Part shown: one piece after another, positions 29,425-39,696 of the stretch
How the letters are laid out: each line of letters starts with the position of its first letter
Numbering within the stretch: position 1 is the stretch's first letter
Assembly: GCF_900639985.1 (NCBI RefSeq)
Contig: NZ_CAAAIM010000002.1
Span: 248,001-312,000 of the forward strand
Source: Legionella rowbothamii
Lineage (GTDB): Bacteria; Pseudomonadota; Gammaproteobacteria; Legionellales; Legionellaceae
DNA: 64,000 nt
Reading direction: 5' to 3'
The notes under the pieces: generated by a model
Told to the model about the DNA's origin: nothing
Database searches by the model: none
What the model saw: the letters and a program-made list of their open reading frames with translations, nothing else
Position numbers and translations under genes: made by a program

Positions 29425-29808
29425 ATGACATATTCCCCAAAAGGCGAATTAACCATCCAAACCTTGGCAATGCCTGCCAACACCAATGCAAACGGTGATA
29501 TATTTGGTGGTTGGATTGTATCGCAAATGGATTTGGCCGCAGGGGTTTTGGCAAAAAAACTTGCTGCTGGGCGGGTAGCAACCGTTTCTATTCATTCAAT
29601 GTCGTTCTTAAAATCTGTTCATGTCGGCGATCTAATCAGTTGCTATGTTACCCTGGTCAAACAGGGCAACACCTCCATGACCATGAATGTAGAGGTGTGG
29701 GCCTTGCCGGCAACGCAAAGCGAACCCTATCAAGTGACTGAAGGTGTTTTTATTTTTGTCGCTATTGACGAACATGGTAAATCACGACCGGTGCCTAAAA
29801 TAATATGA
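29425..29808 (+). CDS. Acyl-CoA thioesterase, YciA-type hotdog protein
   Basis: Hydrolyses acyl-CoA thioesters. The 127-residue single hotdog domain has the conserved helix region TNANGDIFGGWIVSQMDLAA containing the catalytic Asp, and the strand SFLKSVHVGDLISCY. This pattern is typical of YciA/acyl-CoA hydrolases. It overlaps the next gene by 4 bases (ATGA), so the two are translationally coupled. Confidence 0.92.
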   Translation: MTYSPKGELTIQTLAMPANTNANGDIFGGWIVSQMDLAAGVLAKKLAAGRVATVSIHSMSFLKSVHVGDLISCYVTLVKQGNTSMTMNVEVWALPATQSEPYQVTEGVFIFVAIDEHGKSRPVPKII

Positions 29809-31457
29809 CGAATGATTCGGTAGAATTGCAACGTTTACTTACAGAAATGGCAACATTAATTGAGCAAAAGTCTGACCCCGACCCTCAATTATATATGCTG
29901 TTTTTTCAACAACCTGAACTATCTTTTAAGCTTGTTGATATCATTAATAATCTTGATGAAAGCTTGGATGAGGGGCTTGCTGTTTATTCAGCCTGCGTTT
30001 TTGCCTTAGATATTTGTGTCGCTCAGCTGCAGGGGGCTGCTGAGGCCAATAATAAATTAAGTGCAAAGGCCTTAGTTAATTTGATGGACCATTTGGCTGA
30101 ACTTATCTATTCTCAAAAGCATAGCTTAAGCTTTTGGCTGCCCATTTTAAATTCCTTCTACGAAGCTCATGTTGAACTAAGTGAAGAATTAAAAAATGCT
30201 TATTTTGATTTAGCAAATCAAGAAGAAGATCACATTGAGGATGAATTACTTAACGGGGAAGAGCCACCTTCGCACTTAGATGCAATTCGCGATTTAATTC
30301 ACGAGTTATCTGATCTCAGCGTTTTTGAAATAGCAGAAAATTTTTTCGCACAAAGCTATGCAATGCCCGCGGATTTTTTCACTGACTTAATCATCGACCT
30401 ATACAGTATTGAAGAGGGAGCCGATATCGCGTTATTTACCTTGTTGCATCCAAAAGCCGATGTGAGGGATATTGCGATTACAACCTTGGGTCAAATTATC
30501 GATCAGGTCACTTTTTCTTCCGCTTCATTGTCGCGATTGCAAAATATAATGTATTGGTACCCTGAGCGTTATCATCAGCTATTTAATAGCTGGATAAAAA
30601 TTCAACGTAAAAAAGGTGTGGTGTTTGCTCCGGAGAGTGAAAAAGCAACCGTGGGCATTAAAGCTACGGAAGTCGATGGCACCGGAGCTCAAGGTATTTT
30701 TATTCATGCACGCAAAAATAGAAAAAACCGACTGTGTGGATTATTACTCAAGTACAATGTAGGCATTAAAGATGCGTGGATAACGCCGGTTGTTAGTGCG
30801 AAAGAAGTTAAGGATTATTACGGCCAGGCTTTTGATGAAAATGTCACTTTACGTGATGTTGATTTACCCTATTTCATTATGATGGTTGAGCATTTTTTGG
30901 CCGAAACAATTGCGCATGATGATATTCCTCACGTGCATTTTTTAGAAATTCAAGAGCTGTTAGGTTTACGTTTACGTCCACATAAATTGGATTTAGATGA
31001 TTTGTTTGAACAGCTTAGTGTGCAAATAACGCCATTTACTCCAGAGGCAATTGCCGAATCTTTACAGCGCTCAAAGTCTTGGTTAAAAAGTAAAGCGTTT
31101 ACGGAGTCCTGGTATATAGAAAATCCTTTAATCGATAAAATAGTGAATCACAACAGTAGCTTTGTCGATGGCATCCGTGTTTGCAGTTTAGAAAAGGCAA
31201 TATCAGAAGTATTTTCCGAAGAAATGGAGCATCATCGAGATAAATGGCAGTTTCATTTTCTCTGGATTGCATTATGGATGAAATCCAAAGAGCGCCTGAA
31301 TGAAAAAATATGGCGAGATAGTTTTCTTATCGCTTACTCCATTCATGATGGCGTAGCATTAGAAGATATCCCTGTAATGCAGGAAATTTGTCGCCAGACG
31401 GTGATTAATAGTGTGGAAACAATGCATGAGCGTAGAACACATTTAAGCCAGGAGTAG
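29805..31457 (+). CDS. Hypothetical protein, 550 aa, coupled to the YciA-type thioesterase
   Basis: Family not recognised. Soluble, mostly helical and acidic in the first third (many Leu, Glu and Asp), with no signal peptide or membrane span. The middle (about residues 170-260) has short helical repeats that could form a superhelix. The C-terminal half has mixed charge. Its ATG overlaps the stop of the thioesterase gene (ATGA), so translation is coupled. It may be a partner or simply share the transcript. The stop at 31457 is followed by 130 bases before the acyltransferase. Confidence 0.75.
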   Translation: MTNDSVELQRLLTEMATLIEQKSDPDPQLYMLFFQQPELSFKLVDIINNLDESLDEGLAVYSACVFALDICVAQLQGAAEANNKLSAKALVNLMDHLAELIYSQKHSLSFWLPILNSFYEAHVELSEELKNAYFDLANQEEDHIEDELLNGEEPPSHLDAIRDLIHELSDLSVFEIAENFFAQSYAMPADFFTDLIIDLYSIEEGADIALFTLLHPKADVRDIAITTLGQIIDQVTFSSASLSRLQNIMYWYPERYHQLFNSWIKIQRKKGVVFAPESEKATVGIKATEVDGTGAQGIFIHARKNRKNRLCGLLLKYNVGIKDAWITPVVSAKEVKDYYGQAFDENVTLRDVDLPYFIMMVEHFLAETIAHDDIPHVHFLEIQELLGLRLRPHKLDLDDLFEQLSVQITPFTPEAIAESLQRSKSWLKSKAFTESWYIENPLIDKIVNHNSSFVDGIRVCSLEKAISEVFSEEMEHHRDKWQFHFLWIALWMKSKERLNEKIWRDSFLIAYSIHDGVALEDIPVMQEICRQTVINSVETMHERRTHLSQE

Positions 31458-31587
31458 TTGGCCCTGATAGAGCATCAAAAATGTAACCGTATTAGTGTAG
31501 CGTAATAATCAGTCGAAGCCATGATTTTCGACTAGATTTCCGGATGCGTTACGCTCAATTCGGCACGTCTCTTATTATGGATTAATT

Positions 31588-33582
31588 ATGTTACAAAAGA
31601 ATAAAAATAAATACATAAGCTATATTGATGGACTTAGAGCTTTTGCAGTTATTGCCGTCATATTATTTCACCTGAACGTTTCTCACATCTCCGGCGGTTA
31701 TGTTGGGGTAGATATTTTCTTTGTCATTAGCGGCTTTTTAATTACGCGTCTAATTGTTAATGAAGTTGAGCAAACAAGCACATTTAATTTCACCAACTTT
31801 TATTGCCGCAGAATAAAGCGTATTTTTCCTGCACTCTTTTTTACCTTATTCTGCAGCTTCGTGGCCGGACTTATTTTATTAGCACCAAGCCATCTGCGGG
31901 CCTTGGGGCACTCTATAGCTGCTGCCGCGTTTTCAGTTTCTAACTGCCTGTTTTTATTTGAAAGTGGCTATTTTAATGCAACCGCTATTTATAAACCTTT
32001 ATTACATACCTGGTCCTTAGGCGTTGAGGAACAGTTTTATTTTATTTGGCCCTTTATTTTATTTATTGTGGCAACTAAGTTAAACAAACGTTTTTTACCT
32101 TTGACGATTAGTGTTTTAGGCCTCATTAGCTTGGGTTTAAATTTACTATTTCAAAAGAGTTATCTTACGGCACTGTTTTATCTGATGCCTTTTCGCTTTT
32201 TTGAGTTTTGTATTGGCGCGCTGATGGTTTGGCTCATTAAGTACAAACCTAAGCAGTTGTTTTTCGGTGAGCTAGCTTGTTTTCTCGGCCTGGGAATGAT
32301 GCTATATGCAGTGCTTACTTTTAATAAAGATACCTTGTTTCCTTCATATAATGCATTAATTCCAACCTTGGGTGCCGCCTTAGTTATTTATGGGGGAAAT
32401 GCCAAGTATATGGGGAGGCTTTTTAGCAACAAGATTGCTATAGCTTTCGGGTTAATCAGCTATTCACTGTATTTAGTCCATTGGCCAATACTGGTCTTTT
32501 ATTCCTATGTTAGTGCCGCAGAAATTAGCACTATTGGGGTACAGCTATCCCTTGCTCTTTGCTCATTATTGGTGGCCCTGTTTAGTTATTATTTCATTGA
32601 GCAGCCATTTAGAAATACACCAACAAAAGATACAAAAGCACAACGTATTTTGATTCTGAAATGGATTCCTGGCATTGCGTTAACCGCCAGTTGTGGCTTT
32701 GCTTTGTATTTAAGTCATGGCTTATTGTGGCGGATTCCCTCTCTTGATGGCCCGCAATTTAGTCCTAGACAAATTGCTTTGGACTATCATAAAGCTCATT
32801 TTGGTGGCCAAGGCTTTGCCTACCCCTTTGGCTGGACCTATAAAGCAGAGCATGATGCGCCAGACATTGTTTTACTAGGAGATAGTCATGCGCAAATGCT
32901 GCAGTATGGATTAGCAAATGAAATCGCAAAACCCTATAACAAATCCGTATATATGGCCGGTTCAAGCTGTTTGATCCTGCCTGATTTATCACGTACTACT
33001 CCAGGTGATGATTGGAATAAGATCTGCCCTAATGTATTAAAACAAGGTTTGGCTCAATTACAGAAAAAGCCAGATTCAATTTTAATTGTTTCTCAATACT
33101 GGTTATTCCAAATTTTAATGGCTAAAGATTTAAGCAATCAACAATCATGGCATATTGATTTAATGAGTAGCCAGAGAAAAGACTATCAGCCCTTATTGGA
33201 GAAGCTTGGCCAATTGCGACAATTAATTGGGGATAGAAAGTTAATTATCTTGGGTGATGTTCCTGGGGCTGGCATTAAAGACCCTTTTGCATGCTTAACA
33301 CGACCTAGTTTATCTAAAACTAATTGTCTTGCAAAAATTAACACTCGTGCCAACTCAAATATTAAAGCGCTTAATATCAATAAGGTTCTCAGATATTTTG
33401 CTCAACATAATCCTCAAACCTATTTCTTCGATCCTTATTCGGTATTTTGTACTGAGACAATTTGCCATTCTTTAAGTGCTCAAGGGGAACCTTATTATAG
33501 CGATGACAATCATTTATCCGAAGTGGGTTCAAGGTATTTATTTGCCGCACTCAAACCACAACTGGTGCCAATAATTTCATAG
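31588..33582 (+). CDS. Membrane O-acyltransferase (OafA/YrhL type) with C-terminal SGNH domain
   Basis: A 664-residue inner-membrane enzyme likely to acylate a surface polysaccharide. The acyltransferase-3 domain (about residues 10-350, some ten membrane spans) has the motifs YIDGLRAFAVIAVILFHL, GYVGVDIFFVISGFLI and RRIKRIFPALF. After a linker, a periplasmic SGNH domain has VLLGDSHAQM (around residue 430) and DDNHLSEVGS (around 640), which supply a Ser and Asp/His. It sits just before the polysaccharide locus and may modify its product. There is no clear ribosome binding site before the ATG. Confidence 0.93.
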   Translation: MLQKNKNKYISYIDGLRAFAVIAVILFHLNVSHISGGYVGVDIFFVISGFLITRLIVNEVEQTSTFNFTNFYCRRIKRIFPALFFTLFCSFVAGLILLAPSHLRALGHSIAAAAFSVSNCLFLFESGYFNATAIYKPLLHTWSLGVEEQFYFIWPFILFIVATKLNKRFLPLTISVLGLISLGLNLLFQKSYLTALFYLMPFRFFEFCIGALMVWLIKYKPKQLFFGELACFLGLGMMLYAVLTFNKDTLFPSYNALIPTLGAALVIYGGNAKYMGRLFSNKIAIAFGLISYSLYLVHWPILVFYSYVSAAEISTIGVQLSLALCSLLVALFSYYFIEQPFRNTPTKDTKAQRILILKWIPGIALTASCGFALYLSHGLLWRIPSLDGPQFSPRQIALDYHKAHFGGQGFAYPFGWTYKAEHDAPDIVLLGDSHAQMLQYGLANEIAKPYNKSVYMAGSSCLILPDLSRTTPGDDWNKICPNVLKQGLAQLQKKPDSILIVSQYWLFQILMAKDLSNQQSWHIDLMSSQRKDYQPLLEKLGQLRQLIGDRKLIILGDVPGAGIKDPFACLTRPSLSKTNCLAKINTRANSNIKALNINKVLRYFAQHNPQTYFFDPYSVFCTETICHSLSAQGEPYYSDDNHLSEVGSRYLFAALKPQLVPIIS

Positions 33583-33644
33583 ATGGGGCCTCGTTGCTTG
33601 CAACTCTCTTTATTAAGTTTATCTTGCTGAGTAAAGGCTCACAG

Positions 33645-33665
33645 TACCGCGGTCAAATTGTGGTA
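33645..33665. repeat. Degenerate ACCGCGGT palindrome
   Basis: TACCGCGGTCAA followed by ATTGTGGTA. This is an imperfect copy of the palindromes at 14704 and 44801, with the 3' arm decayed. It lies in the 306-base gap 33583-33888, where I see no gene. Confidence 0.5.
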
Positions 33666-33888
33666 ATGTCGTCTTCTATATGGCATATAATACTTAAGTA
33701 CGTGCTATTAATTGCTTACAATCCGAGTACCTAAAAAAAAAGTAAATAAAACACGCATCTTCACGTTTAATCTGTATGAAATACATGACCTCCTTATGCT
33801 ATGATAATCGCATTTTAACGTAGTTACTCTTTTCCCGTAGTCTTTCGCACGTGGGGCTTGAGAATATGAATAGGTTAAGGATGGTTGA

Positions 33889-34938
33889 ATGAAGGTTTTG
33901 GTAACTGGGGCCGCCGGTTTTATTGGGTTTCATGTAGTACAAAAATTATGTGAGCGAGGGGATGAGGTTATTGGCATTGATAATCTTAATGACTATTATG
34001 ACGTGAACCTTAAAAAGGCACGGTTACAAAAACTAGCTGCTTACCCCCAGTTTAAATTTATTCGTATGGAGCTTGCTGACAGAGAGCTTATTGCGCAGTT
34101 ATTTGCTGAGCACGAATTCCAACGTGTGATCCATTTGGGAGCGCAAGCTGGTGTGCGTTATTCGCTAGAAAATCCACATGCTTATATTGACAGTAATCTC
34201 GTTGGCTTTATGAATATTCTTGAAGGCTGTCGACATCATCATATTGAACATTTGTCCTATGCGTCTTCAAGCTCAGTTTATGGCGCGAATAAAACCTTAC
34301 CCTTTTCGGTTCATGATAATGTGGACCATCCTTTAAGTTTGTATGCTGCAACTAAAAAAGCAAATGAATTAATGGCACATACTTACAGCCATCTCTACCA
34401 ATTACCAACAACAGGACTGCGTTTTTTCACTGTTTATGGTCCTTGGGGTAGACCGGACATGGCCATTTTTAATTTTACACGTAAAATTCTTAATGATGAG
34501 CCAATCGATGTCTTTAATTTTGGTAATCATCGTCGCGATTTTACCTATATAAATGATATTGTTGAGGGTATAATCCGCGTCCACGATCGAGTGGCCCAAA
34601 CAAATCTAGAGTGGTCTGGGGAGTCTCCTGATCCAGGAACCAGTGCTGCACCTTGGCGAGTTTACAATATTGGTAACAGCAGTCCTGTACCTTTGCTTCG
34701 CTATATTGAGGTTTTGGAAGAATGTTTAGGTAAAAAGGCCAAAATGAATTTATTGCCTATGCAGCCTGGTGATGTGCCTGATACTTATGCCGATGTTGAT
34801 GCGTTAATGCAGGATGTTGGTTATAAACCAGGAACTCCAGTGGAAGTAGGTATAAAGCATTTTGTCGCGTGGTATCTTGATTATTATGCTGTATCTAAGA
34901 GTCAAAATATAAAACAACAAGTCAACATAGAAGTATGA
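33889..34938 (+). CDS. NAD-dependent nucleotide-sugar 4-epimerase (UDP-uronate type, TviC/CapI-like)
   Basis: A short-chain dehydrogenase/epimerase of 349 residues. It has the NAD-binding motif [10 protein letters not shown] (residues 7-16), a Ser/Tyr-x3-Lys active site (ASSSSVYG and YAATKKAN), and the [16 protein letters not shown] stretch typical of UDP-glucuronate 4-epimerases. Next to the TviB-like dehydrogenase, its substrate is probably UDP-GlcA or UDP-GlcNAcA, giving UDP-GalA or UDP-GalNAcA. AGGA ribosome binding site. First gene of the polysaccharide operon. Confidence 0.88.
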   Translation: MKVLVTGAAGFIGFHVVQKLCERGDEVIGIDNLNDYYDVNLKKARLQKLAAYPQFKFIRMELADRELIAQLFAEHEFQRVIHLGAQAGVRYSLENPHAYIDSNLVGFMNILEGCRHHHIEHLSYASSSSVYGANKTLPFSVHDNVDHPLSLYAATKKANELMAHTYSHLYQLPTTGLRFFTVYGPWGRPDMAIFNFTRKILNDEPIDVFNFGNHRRDFTYINDIVEGIIRVHDRVAQTNLEWSGESPDPGTSAAPWRVYNIGNSSPVPLLRYIEVLEECLGKKAKMNLLPMQPGDVPDTYADVDALMQDVGYKPGTPVEVGIKHFVAWYLDYYAVSKSQNIKQQVNIEV

Positions 34939-34962
34939 TGAATTAGGGGCGACCCATAAAGA

Positions 34963-36258
34963 ATGGATGAAATTTTGATGTTAACATCGGTTGATGAACG
35001 AAAACTTGCGCTAATCGGTTTAGGCTATGTAGGTTTGCCATTAGCAGTTGAATTTGGCAAAGTACGCTCAGTCATGGGTTTTGATATTAATGAAAATCGT
35101 ATAAATGAATTAAAGCAAGGGCATGACAGTACCTTAGAAGTCACTCGCGCGGAATTACTCGAAGCACGTCATTTATATCTAACGGCTAATGTCCAGGAAA
35201 TTGCTTTTTGTGATACCTACATTATCACCGTGCCTACCCCCATAGATGAACATAAACGTCCAGACTTTACCCCTTTAATTAAGGCCAGTGAGCTGGTGGG
35301 GGCTATAGTGCAATCTGGAGCGATTATCGTTTATGAATCTACGGTTTATCCTGGTGCTATTGAGGAGGTCTGCGTACCTGTTCTTGAACGAATGTCTGGT
35401 TTGAAATTTAACCGTGATTTTTTTGCGGGTTATAGCCCAGAGCGTGTCAATCCTGGAGATAAACAACACCGGCTTACTAAAATTATGAAAGTAACCTCAG
35501 GCTCTACACCTGAAGTTGCAGAGATCGTTGATGAGCTTTATAAGCAAATTATTGTGGCAGGAACCCATAAGGTTGAGAGTATTAAGATCGCTGAGGCCGC
35601 AAAAGTTATTGAAAATACACAGCGCGATTTGAATATTGCGCTGATTAACGAGTTAGCTATTATTTTCAATAAATTAGGCATTGATACTGAGGCAGTGCTA
35701 AAAGCTGCTGAGACTAAATGGAATTTTTTACCTTTTCGTCCAGGATTAGTCGGGGGACACTGCATTGGTGTAGATCCTTATTATTTAACGCATAAGGCAC
35801 AGGCAATAGGTTATCATCCAGAAATCATTTTGGCTGGGCGACGTTTAAATGACAGTATGGGGGCTTACGTTGTTTCTCAACTGATTAAATCCATGGTTAA
35901 AAAACGTATTCATGTTCAAGGTGCTCGGGTCTTAGTAATGGGGTTAACTTTTAAAGAAAACTGCCCAGATATTCGTAATACGCGTGTTATTGATATTATC
36001 AATGAACTCAAAGAATATAATGTTGCGGTTGATGTATGTGACCCTTGGGCTGCAGCGGAAGATGTAGCTCATGAATATAACTTAAGCCTGCTTGAACAAC
36101 CGGAACAACAAGCATATGATGGGATTGTCATTGCCGTTGCTCACCAGCAGTTTAAAGACATGGGCATCACTGCGATTCGTTCCTTTGGTAAAGCGCAGCA
36201 TGTGCTTTATGATTTGAAATATTTATTCCGCGCTGACCGCAGCGATTTACGTTTATAG
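34963..36258 (+). CDS. UDP-N-acetylhexosamine 6-dehydrogenase (TviB/WbpO-like)
   Basis: Oxidises the C6 of a UDP-HexNAc to the uronic acid, using two NAD. The 431-residue UDP-sugar dehydrogenase fold has the Rossmann motif [32 protein letters not shown], the catalytic cysteine loop [17 protein letters not shown] and a third domain ([17 protein letters not shown] type). The pattern fits the TviB/VipA/WbpO group better than UDP-glucose dehydrogenase. Two candidate starts are six codons apart; the first is used. It lies 24 bases after the epimerase gene. Confidence 0.9.
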   Translation: MDEILMLTSVDERKLALIGLGYVGLPLAVEFGKVRSVMGFDINENRINELKQGHDSTLEVTRAELLEARHLYLTANVQEIAFCDTYIITVPTPIDEHKRPDFTPLIKASELVGAIVQSGAIIVYESTVYPGAIEEVCVPVLERMSGLKFNRDFFAGYSPERVNPGDKQHRLTKIMKVTSGSTPEVAEIVDELYKQIIVAGTHKVESIKIAEAAKVIENTQRDLNIALINELAIIFNKLGIDTEAVLKAAETKWNFLPFRPGLVGGHCIGVDPYYLTHKAQAIGYHPEIILAGRRLNDSMGAYVVSQLIKSMVKKRIHVQGARVLVMGLTFKENCPDIRNTRVIDIINELKEYNVAVDVCDPWAAAEDVAHEYNLSLLEQPEQQAYDGIVIAVAHQQFKDMGITAIRSFGKAQHVLYDLKYLFRADRSDLRL

Positions 36259-36265
36259 GAGCAAG

Positions 36266-37414
36266 ATGAGCGAGCGACGATTGTTGTTCATAGTTAATGA
36301 TGCAGCATTTTTTATCTCTCATCGTTTACCTTTGGCTATTGCAGCTAAGGAAAATGGATTTGAGGTACATGTCGCTACTCCTGAAGCTCACGCTAGCGCA
36401 AAGATTAAAGATGCCGGATTAATTTTTCATGCGATTCCGTTATCTCGCAGTGGTAAAAATCCTTTCGTGGAATTAAAAAGCTTATTTGCTTTTTATCGCT
36501 TGATGCGAGCAGTAAAACCAGACTTGATACATTTGGTCACGATTAAGCCGATTTTATATGGCGGCTTAGTAGCTCGTATGCTAAAGGTCCCCGCGGTTGT
36601 GGTTGCAGTTCCCGGGCTCGGCTATTTATTTACCTCGCAGCAAGCTAAGACTAAATTTTTGCGTCAGGGAGTGAGCCAATTATACAAACTTGCCCTAGGT
36701 CATGCTTATCTCAAGGTAATATTTCAAAACCCTGATGACCGGCAAGTTTTTTTGCAAAATGCAACCTGCACTGTTGATCAAACGATATTGATTCGCGGCT
36801 CAGGTGTGGACTTAAATATTTATAAAGCCTCTCCAGAACGCACTGATAAAATTGTAGTGGCCATGATTTCGCGCCTATTAAAAGATAAAGGTGTGCTGGA
36901 ATATGTGGCCGCAGCAAAGGCGCTTAAAGCTGAGGGTGTGGCGGCTCAGTTTTTGTTAATTGGGGATATTGATTCAGGAAATCCAGCCTGCATCGACAAA
37001 GAGCTACTAGTACAATGGCGTAATGAAGAGCATATTGAGCTGCTGGGTTTTCGTGATGACATCGCCCAATTAATAGAACAAGTGAATCTGGTTGTATTAC
37101 CTTCTTATAGAGAGGGTTTGCCCAAGGTATTGATTGAAGCCGCAGCATGTGGGCGGGCGGTGATTACAACCGATGTTCCTGGTTGCCGTGATGCAATTGA
37201 GCCCAATCAAACGGGTTTATTAGTGCCAGCTCGTGACAGTCAAGCGCTGGCATTGACAATGAAACAATTAATTGAAGATCATGCTTATCGCCAACAATTA
37301 GGTAATGCCGGGCGGGTATTGGCTGAGCGAGAGTTTGCTATAGAACGTATCGTTGATGCTCATCTTAATATCTACAAAGAGCTCTATTTATTAACTCGAG
37401 GATGTAGTTCATGA
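36266..37414 (+). CDS. GT4-family glycosyltransferase
   Basis: A cytosolic glycosyltransferase of 382 residues with two Rossmann-like halves. The C-terminal half has AMISRLLKDKGVLEYVAAA and the EX7E nucleotide-sugar site in SYREGLPKVLIEAAACG. It probably adds a sugar to the undecaprenyl-linked repeat unit, as do WbpT- and PglA-type enzymes; donor and acceptor are not predictable. AGGAG ribosome binding site, 7 bases after the dehydrogenase. Its stop overlaps the next start (ATGA). Confidence 0.9.
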   Translation: MSERRLLFIVNDAAFFISHRLPLAIAAKENGFEVHVATPEAHASAKIKDAGLIFHAIPLSRSGKNPFVELKSLFAFYRLMRAVKPDLIHLVTIKPILYGGLVARMLKVPAVVVAVPGLGYLFTSQQAKTKFLRQGVSQLYKLALGHAYLKVIFQNPDDRQVFLQNATCTVDQTILIRGSGVDLNIYKASPERTDKIVVAMISRLLKDKGVLEYVAAAKALKAEGVAAQFLLIGDIDSGNPACIDKELLVQWRNEEHIELLGFRDDIAQLIEQVNLVVLPSYREGLPKVLIEAAACGRAVITTDVPGCRDAIEPNQTGLLVPARDSQALALTMKQLIEDHAYRQQLGNAGRVLAEREFAIERIVDAHLNIYKELYLLTRGCSS

Positions 37415-38523
37415 TCTGGGATTTGCCTAATTTATTAGTATGCCTGATGATTATTTTTGCCGCGTACTTATTAGGTAAAATTAAGGCCTCGCACGCACTT
37501 TGTTTGGCGCTCATCAGTTTTGCCCCCTATTGTTTAAATGGGGTATTATTTGATCCCCACTATATGCCCGATCAGTATACTTATTGGCGTATGCTAAGCT
37601 CCATAAGAGACTTCCATTACAACTCTAATTTCTATAATTCACGAGTCACCGAAGCTGCTTATATGTATGCTCTTTTCCCATTACCTTTTGTGGAAACGGT
37701 AAATAGCCTGGGATTTTTTAATAAGTTTTTAATGATTTCGGTATTTATTTGGGCTTCTGCTGTATTAAAACTACGTGGGTGGATTTTATGGTTTTTATTA
37801 TTTTATCCTAGCTTAATCCTATACAGCTCCTTAGGCTTGCGTGATATGTTGATTTGCACGGTCATGATGATGGCGTTATGGACCCTAATGCGTGGATGGT
37901 ATTTATTTACGGTTATTTGCCTTATTTTGCTGGTGCAGATAAAAATGCAAAACGCATTATTAGTGGTACTCTTTTCGGCCGTGTATCTTTTTGATAAGTA
38001 CAGCAATCTGCATTATACGAAGAAACAAATGTTAGTGTTGTTTGCCATCTTTGGCACTTTGTTTTATTTAGCATTTCCCTTTCTTGTTAATAAAATTGAA
38101 TATTACAGACTAAGCATGTACTTAGAGGATGGCGGTCAGCTGGCTGATTACCATGCCATTGTTGGTTTGGGCGATTGCATATGGCAGGTAGCATTGGGAT
38201 TGTTTCGGGCTTTATTTTACCCATTGCCTTGGATGGCGAAGACTAAGTTGCAGCTATTACAATCGTTGGAAAATCTTGCAGTTATCGGAGTGCTCGCCGT
38301 ATTTACTTGGCGCTCTTATCAAGCACTTCCAAAGCAGACGCTGATGTGGTTTTGCTTTTTCCTTTCTGGTATGTGCATGTATGGTTTAATCGTTAGCAAT
38401 GTGGGTACCATCGTTCGCTATAAATTGCCTTTCATTGTAGTGTATTTAATTTTCCTTAGCTACGAGCGTGTTCGATATAACCCAAAACAACTACGTCCGC
38501 AGTCATCTGCTCTGACTAGTTAA
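37411..38523 (+). CDS. Probable O-antigen polymerase (Wzy/EpsG-like membrane protein)
   Basis: A 370-residue protein with about ten hydrophobic segments. DPHYMPDQYTYWRML in the first loop and YSSLGLRDMLICTVMMM in the middle resemble the EpsG/Wzy polymerase pattern (a DxxxY loop and a G-x-R-D before a helix). It lies between two glycosyltransferase genes and is coupled to the first by an ATGA overlap. Wzx and Wzz are in the same locus and no other polymerase is seen, so Wzy is the best guess. Polymerases are poorly conserved. Confidence 0.7.
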   Translation: MIWDLPNLLVCLMIIFAAYLLGKIKASHALCLALISFAPYCLNGVLFDPHYMPDQYTYWRMLSSIRDFHYNSNFYNSRVTEAAYMYALFPLPFVETVNSLGFFNKFLMISVFIWASAVLKLRGWILWFLLFYPSLILYSSLGLRDMLICTVMMMALWTLMRGWYLFTVICLILLVQIKMQNALLVVLFSAVYLFDKYSNLHYTKKQMLVLFAIFGTLFYLAFPFLVNKIEYYRLSMYLEDGGQLADYHAIVGLGDCIWQVALGLFRALFYPLPWMAKTKLQLLQSLENLAVIGVLAVFTWRSYQALPKQTLMWFCFFLSGMCMYGLIVSNVGTIVRYKLPFIVVYLIFLSYERVRYNPKQLRPQSSALTS

Positions 38524-38550
38524 ATTATATGAATGCGAATAGGAATACCA

Positions 38551-39696
38551 ATGACTAATCCAAATAAGATCATCCATATTATCACGGGCTTAGGGGTAGG
38601 AGGAGCAGAGCAGATGCTCAAACGCCTTTTACTGTCAGATCCTCATTCAATAGACAATGTATTAGTTATTTCACTTAGTGGTTTGGGTGCTATCGGTAAG
38701 ACTTTGCAAGCACAAGGATTCAATGTTCAAGCATTTAATTTTAATCGTTTATCGGCGATTCCTGCCAACTTTTGGGCTTTGGTAAAGTTATTAAAAGCGC
38801 ATAAACCGGCAATAATTCAAACCTGGATGTACCATGCCGATTTTTTTGGTGGTTTGGCTGCTCGTATGGCGGGTTGCCGCAATGTAATTTGGGGTATTCG
38901 TAATACCTTTGTGCCTCGAAATAGTCGGATGACTTATGTCTTGATGCGTTTTTGTGCGCTGCTTTCTTATATGGTTCCTAAGAAAATTATTTGTGTCGCA
39001 GAAGCGGCTAAAAGCACTCATGCATCTTATGGTTATAGTGCAAAAAAAATGCAAGTTATCCACAATGGTTTTGATTTTGCTCGTTTTGATCCACGACAAA
39101 TTGACGCAACCAAGGTACGACATGAGCTTGGTCTGGGGGCGGATGATTTTGTAGTCGGTTGTGTTGGCCGCTTACATTTGGATAAGGGGCAAGATGTTTT
39201 TATTAATGCGGTCGCTTTTTTAGAACGAGTTCATAATCAGAAGGTTCGTTTTTTATTAGTTGGGCGTGGTTGTGATTACAATAATACGGAATTGTTAAAA
39301 CAATTGGATTCTTTTGGTTTAACCCCATCATTTCTTTTGCTTGGCGAGCGTCATGATATTCCCGAATGTTTGGCCGCCATGGATGTATTTTGCATGCCAT
39401 CACGTACCGAAGGCTTTCCTAACGGTTTAGGTGAGGCCATGTCAATGGGCTTGCCTTGCGTTGCCACTCATGTAGGTGATGCCAAGGTGTTGGCCGGCGA
39501 TACTGCGGTAATCGTTGCCGCTGATGATCCAATGGCCTTGGCGGCTGGATTAACTAAGGTCATTTGTATGCCCGCCGAGCAACGCCGAATTTTAGGTGAA
39601 AAGGCAGCCATTCGCGTACGTGATCAGTTTTCTATAGACAGAGCTCGGGAACGCTTTTATGCGTTGTATCGGGATATTGCGGAGTTATCTCATTAA
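38551..39696 (+). CDS. GT4-family glycosyltransferase
   Basis: A 381-residue glycosyltransferase. The N-terminus has HIITGLGVGGAEQML, the usual acceptor-domain start of GT4 enzymes. The C-terminal half has VGCVGRLHLDKGQDVFI and the EX7E motif in SRTEGFPNGLGEAMSMG. I start at the ATG at 38551, six bases after AGGA, not at the in-frame ATG 18 bases earlier. The stop overlaps the next start (TAATG). It probably assembles the same repeat unit as the upstream glycosyltransferase. Confidence 0.9.
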   Translation: MTNPNKIIHIITGLGVGGAEQMLKRLLLSDPHSIDNVLVISLSGLGAIGKTLQAQGFNVQAFNFNRLSAIPANFWALVKLLKAHKPAIIQTWMYHADFFGGLAARMAGCRNVIWGIRNTFVPRNSRMTYVLMRFCALLSYMVPKKIICVAEAAKSTHASYGYSAKKMQVIHNGFDFARFDPRQIDATKVRHELGLGADDFVVGCVGRLHLDKGQDVFINAVAFLERVHNQKVRFLLVGRGCDYNNTELLKQLDSFGLTPSFLLLGERHDIPECLAAMDVFCMPSRTEGFPNGLGEAMSMGLPCVATHVGDAKVLAGDTAVIVAADDPMALAAGLTKVICMPAEQRRILGEKAAIRVRDQFSIDRARERFYALYRDIAELSH